Below, piece by piece: positions 43,456 through 55,400 of a stretch of 64,000 nucleotides of DNA. A model generated the notes under the pieces. It saw only the letters and a list, made by a program, of their open reading frames with translations. It was not told the origin of the DNA and searched no databases. Within the stretch, counting starts at the first letter, position 1; every line of letters starts with the position of its first letter. Source of the stretch: Cladocopium goreaui. Taxonomy: Eukaryota > Sar > Dinophyceae > Suessiales > Symbiodiniaceae. The stretch is from contig CAMXCT020000502.1 in assembly GCA_947184155.2 (NCBI GenBank), positions 805,296 to 869,295 on the forward strand, given 5' to 3'. The position numbers were made by a program, and so were the translations under genes.

Positions 43456-46400
43456 CTAAAAGTGTTCCTTGCCTTTTCCCAGGGTTTCTGATGTGTTTTT
43501 CGGTGTCCCACGCATGATTTTTGAGTGGTGAACTCCCTCCCAGAGGTTGGCCGGCTTTAGAATTCCCAGTGTTTTTTTGGTGAAATCCAAAGAATTTCAA
43601 GTTTTTGAATTCAAATGTGTTGTTTAAAAAAAGGAAGCCCCAAATTCAATATATTCTTAACTGGTGATGTGGTTTGTCCTGGGTTAACAAAAAACTTCTC
43701 CCAAGTTTCTGAGCAATGATCACCATGTATAGATGATTTATTTCCAGCTAGAAACCTCCATTAGTGTTGTTTGTCAATGGCCATGTTTGATTACTGGACG
43801 CCAAACCCCCAATCATATCCAATCATCCCATCCCAGTATTCTCCCTATTGAACCATAAGGTTCATAGGTGATTAATAGTGATTAATAGTGATTAATAGTG
43901 ATTAATAGTGATTAATAGTGAATAATAGTGATTAATAGTGATTAATAGTGATTAATAGTGATTAATAGTGATTAATAGTGATTAATAGTGATTAATAGTG
44001 ATTAATAGTGATTAATTGAAGGTTAATAGTTACTATAAGTGGCCATGTTCCCTATGTTTCATGGCGAAACTTCTGAGCCTCCGCCCCCTTTTTCGTTTGA
44101 AAAACCGCCACTGAATAGTAATCATCAAATCCCAAGAGTCTATAATAGTCTTAGTATGTCTTACCCTCTGGTAAACTAACATAGCTATTGAAAATGACGG
44201 TGATTTTCCATAGCTATGTTAAATTACCAGAGGGTATGTCTTAGTCCTACTATGATCCCATTTTTATCCCTATTAAGCCCAAATATATATATAAATGAAC
44301 ATTTTCACTGAATGGTCAGAGGTAAAATTCTTAGTATGTCTTGGTCCAATCATCCAAATCATCCTGAATGCTCATCAAATCCCAATAGTCTTAGTATGTC
44401 CAATCGTCCTACTCCAATCAGAGGGTAACCCTCTGGTAAACTAACATAACTATGGAAAATCACCATTTTCAATGGGAAAATCCACTATTTCGACTGGGCC
44501 ATTTTCAATAGCAAACTGTTAGTCATTACCAGAGGCTAACCCTCTGGGTCTTCTCCCAAGTCTCCGAACTGGAGGACTCCTCGTTCCCATCGTTCCGCCG
44601 CTTCTCCTTACGCCTGCGCTTCTGCTGCCGTCGCTTCAAGGTCTTGGCGCTGCGCGCGAAGAGACGGTCCAGCTCGAAGAAGGAGATGTCCGTCAAATCA
44701 AACCTGGATTCGTTTTTCCTATGGCTTTGGTACCTGGAAAATGACAGGAAAAAAACAAGTTTATAGGAAATTTACTAGCACAAAAAAAAAGAGATTGGCT
44801 GGATCTTAAATGGGATCTCATTAATTGGATATAAATGAGATAAACCTACAACATCATATATATATATTATATATATACATATATGTTTGTGCAGGTGATT
44901 ATCTCATACATATTTTGATGTAATTGATTGGTAAATGGGGAGATCATCACCTGCAAAATCAATATATATATACCCTCTGGTAATTTAACATAGCTATGGA
45001 AAATCACCATTTTTAATGGGAAAATCCACTATAAATGGCCATTTTCAATAGCAAACTGTTAGTTTACCAGAGGGTATATAATATAATGTACTCTGAAAAA
45101 CAAATGAAACCACCAGCCAGAAACAGGCTGCCCGTCATCGCTCAGAAATCGCAAGCGCTATCTGCGAGCCAACGGAATTCGGATCGGATCAAGGATCACG
45201 GATGCAGCGACTTTTCGGAAACATCTCAGCTGCCAAATCATGATATGTCTGAGCCTCAAAAGTTGCAGGCAAGTCTTCCAAGTCCACTTTTATGATCTTT
45301 TATGCACATTCCCAGAAACAAACACCCGGATGAAAAAACACCAAAACATGGCTGAGAAAAATTCAAAGGCAACAGCCAACGACTTTCGTCTTACTTTTTC
45401 CCTATACCGTACCCAATAAGTGCCGTCCTGGCCAATGTGGGATATGTAAAAAAAATGACATGGCTATGAAATATATCTCCAGCAAAATGGCACATCAAAC
45501 CTCTAAACATGTTAAAACTGATCGTATTTTTTCAAAAAAAAATGGTACCCTCTGGTAAATTAACATAGACCCTGGCAGATAGGGATTGGAAGATTAGTTT
45601 CCATTAAAATTAGGCTATTTTCAGGGTCTATGTTAATTTACCAGAGGGTACTCCATTCCATTAACTATGGTTTATGACCATTTCCGATTTTGGACAAAGC
45701 TTGGACAAAGCCCGAATCTCATATCAAGTGTTGTTTAGTTTCATCCCACTACATCCGAAATATCGTACCATTACTGGTTATAAACTTAGTTCTTGTTGCT
45801 CAAACAGCCCCATATATGACTTTAACACATTCTGATTTACTAAGCATCATTCCAGATTCATCCGGATCATTGAACTATGTTTACCCTCCGTTTATCAAAC
45901 ATGGCGTGCTGGAAAATGCCCCAGCTATAGATCGTTCGGGGAATTTCCAGCTTGACACGGTTGATGACACCAGCGGGTATCCCATTAAATATACGTAGAT
46001 TATCTGGTTGGTGGTTTCTGTTCGCGACAGGTTCACCCGGGTAATATTATCGGGGGTACTAGCACTGACAGTCCTGACACGTCTGCGGCCAGAAAAGCCA
46101 GGTACTAGTCCACACCTCAAACTCCTTGCGTTAGACACACAAAGTCCTCCACGGTCAGACAAGTGGTCCTGCGCTTTTAACTCTCTTTCCAAAGTCCTTC
46201 ACGTTGGATTCACCGGTCTTCCGACCGATCTTTGAGCTTGGAAAAAGGGCTATGGTGAAATGCCCATTGATTGAAATGACAATTGCAAAGTCATGACATG
46301 AATGCTAAATAGGGAATATGCAATTCGCACACCCCCTGACTGTGTTTCGCTAGAGGCACAGTCACACGAAAAAAGCAAAATATATCTCACACCATCTGCA

Positions 46401-49400
46401 CGACAGTGTTACATTCAAAGCTCAAGCCCTCTCTCAGATGTTCTTTTTCCGCTCTTCTTTTCCAAATTTTTCACTTTGCATGTCATCGCACCTTTTTTCA
46501 CTTTTCGCTTTCATGTGGCCTCGCACACCAATTACACGGCTGATACGCAATGGAATATCCATGCATTTTTTCGCAGTGAGTCACATCGGTGTGCTGGGGT
46601 CCATTCAATCCAGCTCCATACATGTCTCTCCCTCGAGGATGCCATCCGCGAAGTTGAGGAACACACTGCTCACAGATATCGGTGTGTCGCACCATCTGTG
46701 AATTTCTCAACCCATAGCAATCCTTTCGGAAGTGATATTTCTTTCCAAGGCCTGTAAAGTACAGGTCAATCGATGGGTCAGCACTGGAAGATGGATCCGT
46801 AGGGATCTGAGCACCAGTGCCAGTGGATGAGGAAGCTGCAACTTTTGGCTCGGCTGCAGCATGGTTGGTTCTGATCTGCGTCATCCCTGTTGAGGTCGTT
46901 TCATTTGGCTTCTTTTCATCACCTTTCTTTCCTTTTGACTTTGATTGCAAAACTTTTGGTGGCGGAGCAACTTCTTTCTTTTCTGCTGCCGCCTTGGGAA
47001 TCGCTGGTTCTTGGATTCCTGCAGAGGCTGTTTGATCTTCTGGTAGCGGAGCTTCCAGTTTTGAAGCTGGTTGGCCATAAGTGTTCTTCTGTCCGTCCTG
47101 TATGGACGCAGAAGACTGGCCCATACTTTTGGCTCTTTTTACCGCCTTTGGTGTTTCTTCCTTTTCTTCTTTTAGTGGTGGGCCACTTCGCCTGGGGAGT
47201 TCGTCCCGAGATTGGTCTCCTCCACCAAATCCCAGAACCGTCTCACCCGGCGGGGAGGTTGGACAATCGGTCTGTGACGCTAGACCCGACGTCCTGGCAC
47301 TCCCAGATGGTTGGCCGCTTCGCCTTGGGAGTTCGTCCCGAGATTGGTCTCCTCTACCAAATCCCAGAACCGTCTCACCCGGCAGGGAGGTTGGACCACC
47401 AGTCTGTGACGTCAGACCTGATGTCCTGGCACTCCCGAGCAACTGACTGCTTCCCCTGAGGAGTTCGTCCCGAGATTGGTCTCCTCCACCGAATCCCAGA
47501 ACCGTCTCACCCGGGACGGAGGTTGGACCATCGGTCATCAGACCCGATGTCCTGGCACTCCGTTGAGCGATCTGATCCCACAGCCGTCTCAGCCCTGAGC
47601 AGTCGTTGCTGCCAGCCGCTTTGAATGGCCAACGTGACCAACACCACCACTATTGTATATACCATCATCATGTCAAAGAAGATGGATGATTCCTCTCCTG
47701 CATCTCCATCTTCATCTTCGGCCTTCGCTCGGCTGAGCATGGCCATGATCATCGCCATCCTGACCATATCTTTTGGGGACTTTATCCCTCCTTTCGCTTC
47801 TTTCGTCTCTATGGCCGGCTCTCTCACCACGCCATTCTCTTCTTTTTCTTCGGTAGGCCCTCTCACCACACCGAGATCTTCCTTTTCTTTTTCTGTTTTG
47901 ATCTTTCTATCTGTCATGCCCATGGCTTTCTTCAGCTCCTCCAACTTCAATGCCGCCAAAGCTTTGGTGCCCAGGTCGGCGATCATGCCGTTGCCTGGAG
48001 TGTGTCGGAGGATGACATCTCCACTCAGCACCCGCCATCTCATGTAGCGAGCCCTCTTTCTCAAGTGGCGCGTCCTCCAGGACGCACTGTCGCCTCCAAC
48101 TATGGCGATGGCTGAGGCAGAATCCGAGTACTGCCAACATCGCACTGCCTTTTCCAAAATTTCTTCCACCACTACTCGGACTGCCTCTGCCAAAACTCCT
48201 CCTTCCAAAATCTCCAACAGCTCCGACTCTGCCGTAGAGGCGGTTTGAAGTTGTTGGCGCGAGCTTCGCCACAAAATTGGAGCTCCCAGCCACATCACCA
48301 CTGAACATCCGTGGCCTTCATTTCCATAGGCCGCGTCAGTGTAGACCAGGAGGTCTAGGCAACCATCTTCGTTTCCTCCAAAGCGAATCCCTTCTTGGAT
48401 GGAATTCGCAAGGTATTTCCAGATCTGAGGCGCTGCAGCAATGACCTTGGAAGGTCGTCTGGTGGTCCATCTGGAAATTCTGGACATGACATACATGATG
48501 TCGGGGCGACACCTGGTCACCAGCCAGGTCAGCTCACCTACAATTCTCTGTGCTTCTCGAACCTTTTCTACTGTCTTTTCTGCATCATCCTCACCATCAC
48601 TATCCAAACTTCCATCCTCCTTTGACATGGGAATCTTCTTCAATCCCCACTTCTCTCTGTCCATCCCCATGTTCTTCTGCAAGAGATCCAAAGTGTAGGA
48701 GTGTTGAGTGGCGCACCACACTCCATTTTGATCTCGAGACAACTCCATACCCAAAAACCGGGTGGTTTGCTGACAGCCCACCTTCTCAGGGACGGAGGTT
48801 TCCCACTTGGATTGGATGCAGCTGATCCAAGCTTCTGCAGTCTCCTCTGAGGCAAGGACCAAAATGTCATCGACATAGGTGAGCATGAGCCCTTGCAATT
48901 CGCCAGTCTCTTCTTGGCGGATGGCCCATGTGCTCGGCTCTGATTCAAGCTGATGCAGCCTCATCTTTCCAACTCTCATCTTTTCCATCTCCTCATCGCT
49001 GTAATCCTTCCAGAGTTTCGGAGACCTCCGGAAGCCATAAAGAGCCCGCAAAACCTCCCAGAGCTGATAGGGAGGAAAGTAGCCAAGTTTGACCAAAATT
49101 GGTGGTGGCTTAAGAAGCATTGGCAGCGGAGCTTCTTCGCCTTCTTCTTCAAAAAACCAATCTTCACCCCCCTTTTCATGTTTCCAGGGAGCGTTCAAAA
49201 AGGCGGTGCGAATGTCCACATTGATGCCGCACCATTTGCGAACTGTGGCCAGAGCCAGCGCCAGCCTAAGGGCAGCAGCATCTGCTCCTGCCGCAAAACA
49301 GTTTTCATCTCCACCCACAGTCTCATAGTTGCCACATGCGACTATGCGGCATTTTCGCTTTCCCCGACGATCAGCCGGGTCTGGCTTCACCGTAAATACG

Positions 49401-52400
49401 GTCTTGGAAGGTAGTGGAATCGCTCCTCTTTCTTTGAGATACTTGTCGCTCTCCTCTTTCGTCAAAAGCTTCAACGCTTTCTTTTCTGAGAAGAGTGAAT
49501 TGATCTCATTGGAAATGGCCTGATGCCAAAGGTCTTTCTTTTTGACCACCTCGGCAGTGCCCACAATTTTCGTTTGGAGCACTTCTCCTTCATCTTCTTG
49601 ATCCATCTCTTGCATGGCTTTCACCCCCCTGAGTACGGCCTCAACAACCTCTTCATCATCATAGAAGGCATGTTCTGCCTCTTCCTGTATCACCTTTTCC
49701 CGCTTCAGCCTGTCTTGCCTGCTTTCTTCATCTTTCTCCTCTTGTACCTTTCTGATCATGGCTTTTCCTCGAATTCTCCTTCGAAGATCCAAGGGAGTCA
49801 GATTGTCTTCTAAGGCAATCCACGTGTCCTCAGTGACTGGCTCCACGGTGTTGGTGATGACAGCCCTGGTCAAGGTTTGTGTGTTGTCTGAGCGAAGTAC
49901 CCAATGCCCATAGTTCCGCCAGGATGGGGCGAGGTAGTGAACCTCTTCGTTGTTGGGTTCCATGTCCTTTGTGCGCCAATACCTTCTTCTGATCAGCACT
50001 TTGGACATGAACGGTGGGATGGCCCCAATGGCCTCTGTTCTGCTTCTCTTCCATACTTCATTGAGATATCGAACGGCAATCGGCCACCATTCGATACCCA
50101 CCTGCGCGCCACGCAGGATTTTCTTCGTCTCTGTCTTCATGGCTTGTACGGCCCTTTCTGCTCGGCCGTTGGTCTGAGGGGATACCCCTGGGGTTGTTGT
50201 TGTGAGGATGCATCTTTCCCTGCACCACTTTTCAATGTACGTTCCAGTGAACTCACCTCCTAAATCGGAGTGGAGCTGGTTGACAAACATGCCTTCGCTC
50301 CTCAGGGTGAGGTAGGCATCGATCAGGGCATTCAAGATCGTGATGCCTCTCTTGTCTGGCAAGGGGAATGCCAAACGGTGCACTTGTATTTGTGCCTGTT
50401 GCTCTTCAGGGACATCTGGTGCTGGCACCTGTGGGAAAGGGTCTTCGCCCGGTTCAGTGGGCCCATATTCAACATCGGGCGCCACCCGGGTCATATAGTC
50501 CCCTTCCTTTTCATCATCATCTTTCTTCTGGGGGTCTGCAGCCTCCTTCAAGGGCTCCTCAACTCCTGGGGGTTCTGCGGCCTCCTTTAAGGGCTCCTCA
50601 GTTCCTGGGGGTTCTGCAGCCTCCTTTTCCTTCTGCCGTTTCTGCTTCTGTTCTTCCTGCTCTCTCCTCAGCAGCTCCTCAAACTCCTCCTCAGGGTCTT
50701 TCTTCCTTGGCCTGCCTCGCTTCTTGGCTCCTGGCTTTTGGGACCCTATCTCTTCTTTTGGTTTCTCCTCATTTTCTTCCCAGCCTGGGAAATCATCCTC
50801 ACCATCCTCCTCGGGCAACTCTTCTAAGTCGTCACCCTTCAGGCCTGTAGGCCAGGTGAACGCCGCGACCAGGACAAAACGAGCAGGTCTGGAGCTTTGG
50901 TGAGTGGTCCGGCGATGTCGACCGAAAGAACGCCAGCTCTTGGAGGAAGTTTTTGACGCCGGTGAGGTCTCGCTCTTGCTGCAGCCTCTTGACATACCTT
51001 GCAGTCTTTTCTGAAAGGCTGGTGGCATCGTTGGACATGTGTCCTCCAGGATCTCAACTTCGGGGTGATCCCTTGGGACTCCAGCAGGGCGCATGCTACC
51101 ATGTCGGTAAGCAGAGGGACCCATCTGGAAAGGTTTTGGGATTCCTGCACTATCTGCTCTTTTGTTTTGCCATGTGTGCATCGAGGTTGTGGTGCTGGTA
51201 CGACCACGCTGGGTACTTGCATGCGCAAGTTGCCGCCCAACGTTGTGGGTTTGACCCCTCCTCCTCCAAGCTTCCCTTGGTCTAAGTGGATCTCCCACAG
51301 GCCGTATGCTTGCTTGAGTGCTTGCCATTGGGGGGTGGACCAGAACGATACCACCTGTGGCATGTTTGCCGGGGTGCTGGGGTGCTCAAAGACAAGGTCG
51401 ATGTCTTTGGTGTGGCGGGATGCTTTCCTGATCTCCTGGGCAACCATGTAGAGCATGAGTCCTCTGAAGAGCATCACATCATCTTCATGGCACTTCTTCT
51501 CCTCTCTTTCTCCGATGCCCTTCTTTCCCCATTCTCCACCGTTCCACTCTCGGACCGGTCCGGGGAGATCAACTCCTTCAACTTCACAGTGTCGGAGCTT
51601 TGAGCGAGTGCGACAATTTGGAGACATCACCAGGGACTCCACTTGGCCCTTGATGACCATGTCCATGAGCTCAGCATAGAGGTCATCCTCCATCATATCC
51701 CATTTGGCTCCGTTCTTGATGTCCACCGCTATGACCTTTCTTTTCTCTCCTCCGAGGAGCTGAATGGCCTTGGCCATAGTATACCCTTCATTGGGTCCTG
51801 AGTAGAGGTACAACGTCACACCTCCTTCTTTCTTCCATAGCTTTCTTCGGCTTCGGTTTCCGGTGATATGTCCTTCCTTAGGGCTGATCACCAACCTTTC
51901 TGTGATTCTTTTTGGAACTCCTTGAAGTGCTGGGTGTTCTTCTACCAAGCGCTTCATCCAGTGCATGTAGGCTTCAGCTGCGGATCCTTCTACACTCCTC
52001 AGCTCGGGTGCCTTCTTTTCCAACTCCTCGATCAACTCCAAAGCATCAGACTTGTTGATCATCGGGCAACCTTCTTTGAGCTGGGTGCTAATCTGCCCCT
52101 TGAAGGGGTGATACAGGACCATATGGCCTTCGGTCCATTGCAAAGAGCAACCCAAGTTCTCCACCAACGCTCCCAGTGGCACGATGGGCTCCACATCCTC
52201 AGAGCCTATGATGGCACCACCTTCTGAAAGCATCATCATTGTTTGTTTTCCTCCGGCCAGATTGATCCTCACCTTTTGACATTTGGACAGATCCTCATCT
52301 TTCTTTGGAGGTCGAAGAGGATGGGTAGCTCCGCTGTCAAGGAGTCCCAAATCTTCCACAGCTGCTTGGACCCTGGCCAATCGCAGCACTCTCACCGAAG

Positions 52401-55400
52401 AAGCTCGAAGCTCATCCAGCTGTCTTTGAAGTCTCCTGATTTTGGCATCACCGGTCTCCTCAACCGATGAGCTTTCCTGCGAAGCTCCTGGAATCACCTT
52501 CAGCATCTTTCCAGCTTCTTCCAGTAGACTCTTCATATCGTCCGCTCCAGCAACTGCTCGGTCGGACTGATTGTCCTCCTCATCATTCTTCTTCTTTCTG
52601 GCTTCGCCATCTTTTTCGGCTTTGGTCACTTTGACTTCTCCTTGGCCCTCACTCACTGGACATTTGTTGGAGAAGTGCTTTGTGGACCCGCAATTCCAGC
52701 AGCGACGCTGGTCATCCTTCTGGTTGTGATCCCATCTGCAAGCTTTTCCTCGACGGCATCCATTCTCCGTCAGGAAGTACTTACACTTTGGCATCTCCTT
52801 CTTACCCTCATCGCCCTTCTTGGCTTGAGGCACTTCGCTTCTTTTTCCTGCCTCCTCCATCTTCCGAGCTTTAGGAACTCCTGCGATGGCTGCCTTTTCC
52901 TTCTTTTTGGCATAGGAGACCTGGTCCATCTCAGCCAGTAAGCATTCGGCCAACTGGTCAATGGAAGACATAGTGGGCACAGAATCCACCATCAGTGTTG
53001 TCCTCGTCAGGTTAATGCGAAACTGCAAGGTTGGATTGCCAGCCAAAATCTTGGAGACCAGCCGGTCCAGGCCCCTCAAAAGGACCGATGGATCGGGCAA
53101 CTGAAGGCCCATGTCTTCTGCCCTTTTCTTCCATCTCAACCAACGACGTAGTCCCAGGATGCCCTCGCCGATCCCCACCGCTTCTGCCGGCAGCTCCAAA
53201 GCGGCCAGCACTGCTGCTTTTTCATGGGAACCACCAGGCTGGTAGTTGTTGAGGAGTTTTGCCAAAATCGCCAACACTGAAAGGTCTTTCCCTGCCACAA
53301 TGTCATCACGCTGACTACTGGGCAAGGCCTGAAGAAGCAAACTGCTTCCTCTCTTCTCCAACCTTCTCCATTTCTTCTGCTGTAGTTGCGGTGGTGCCCT
53401 GACTTCATGCTTCAGCTTGTCGATGGGCTTCATGGCTTGGTGTTTGTGGTACCAGTCCTTCGCAGTCTCAACCACTAGATCCCACCATTCTGAACTGCTG
53501 GTAGTGAGATCCGACATCTGTGCATGGATGAGAAGCAACCAGTCCTGTAAGTCCACCGGAGCATTCTCAGCTGTCCACTCCGGCAGTTTGTGCAGCTCTA
53601 CACTGCTCCTCACATGCTCCTCTTCTTCATCCTCTGTTAGCCGTCGGCCCCTGATCGTCTCTCGATCCAAGAGCTGTTGTTGCAGCGATTGCATCCCTTG
53701 CATCAACTTGAGCATCATGTCCACTGTGGCGTCCTCCTTTTTTGATCTTCCTTTGTGATCTTTCACATTCACTGAATCTTCCGACTCCTCTTCTTGAATC
53801 GATTGACTCTCCTCACTGGACTCTTGCTGTCCAGCTGGACCATCCTCCTTAGAAACTTCTTCAAGCTTCCTTCCAATCACTTCCTCCTCCTCTGCTTTGG
53901 GGGTCTCAGCCTCCTGTTCTCCTCGACCTGCAGCCTCCTTTGGCTTCGAAGCTTCAAAGTCTTCCTGCTTGGCTTCTACACCTTTGGACTTGGGCTTCTT
54001 TCCTGAAACCTTCTGACGGCGGGCGCTGTCACGGAGACCTTCAGCAGGAGTGACATCGGGAGGTGTTGTGTATCTAGTCTCTCGTTCTTCCATAAGCTGA
54101 ATCCTCAACCTCAAATTTTCTTCTTGAAGCTGGGTGAGAGACTTTGACATTTGTCCCATTTCTTGTCGAAACTGCCACATCATCTCATCAAACATTCCTT
54201 GTTGTGTGTGGTGTGGCACGTATCCATAACCATGTTGAGGTGCTAAGGGATATCCCATTGGTGACATCATCAAGACTTCCGGACCCTTCCTTGATGGTCC
54301 CTCTGACATGTCAGCTTCCTTCCCCATTCCCACCTTCCCTGCCGCCAAACCCCCATCCCATCCGCCGGTGGACTGGCTTACTGCGGTGGGGCTTGGGCCC
54401 TGCAAAAGTGGTGCACTCAACCTGAGCTCCTCAGCCTTCTTTAGCTGAGCTTCATTGAACAGTGGCTGGAGGTTCCTAGGTCCTAGGGCCTTAGGGGATC
54501 CTACAGGTTCTGCTGCAAAGTCTTCTATTGGCAAGGGGGTTTTCATATCTTCCCCAACAGGACCATTTGGTGAAGGCTTTCCAACCCTTTCCCTATCCAC
54601 TGCCACTAGAGCCATCTCTGCCCCTTGGTTCCTCGCGCTTGCCCGGGTGCTTGACGCTGTTTGGTCTTTCTTTGACTCTTCATCATCAGGCTCAGACCTT
54701 CTTCTTCTGAGCATCATTTCAGCAGAGTCCCCATGCGTTGGGCTCATAACCTGTTCGCGACAGGTTCACCCGGGTAATATTATCGGGGGTACTAGCACTG
54801 ACAGTCCTGACACGTCTGCGGCCAGAAAAGCCAGGTACTAGTCCACACCTCAAACTCCTTGCGTTAGACACACAAAGTCCTCCACGGTCAGACAAGTGGT
54901 CCTGCGCTTTTAACTCTCTTTCCAAAGTCCTTCACATTGGATTCACCGGTCTTCCGACCGATCTTTGAGCTTGGAAAAAGGGCTATGGTGAAATGCCCAT
55001 TGATTGAAATGACAATTGCAAAGTCATGACATGAATGCTAAATAGGGAATATGCAATTCGCAGTTTCAACCCCTCTGAACAATATGAGTTCGTCAGTTGG
55101 GTGTATTATTCCCAACTGAATGAAAAAATAAAATTCATGTTCCAAACCACCAACCAGTTATTATCCATTGTTATCAGTGACTGACCGTTATTAACCATTT
55201 AATCAGCGGATAATTATCATTGCCATAAGCCGTAGATAAACCATAGTTATTGGAACATCATTGGCACCATAGATCATCATCATAGATAAACCAGAACTAA
55301 GTGGCTGGATTTTTGAATTCATCCAGATCACCAGCCACTGTGTTTATATCTACCCTCTGGTAATTTAACATAGCTATTGAAAATCACCATTTATAGTGGA

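Larger units (their letters stand above)
46019..55062 (-). mobile_element. Ty1/copia LTR retrotransposon, 9.04 kb
   Basis: 311-bp LTRs beginning TG and ending CA, with a 5-bp duplication (GTTTC) on both sides. A tRNA-Met-like primer site follows the 5' LTR and a G-rich tract precedes the 3' LTR. Domain order gag, protease, (extra domain), integrase, RT, RNase H is copia-type. I found only one difference between the LTRs (46203 G versus 54936 A region, CACGTTGG/CACATTGG), so the insertion is recent. The coding part is split by one frame change inside integrase, so this copy may not be autonomous unless that is an assembly error. It lies in an intron of the 43.5-56.5 kb gene and inside a family B MITE. 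Confidence 0.96.

Noticed and set aside
45881-46192. 103-aa ORF (MERELKAQDHLSDRGG...) occurring at both 45881 and 54719
   Set aside because: It lies in the 311-bp LTRs, which explains its two copies; it has no domain and is probably not a gene.
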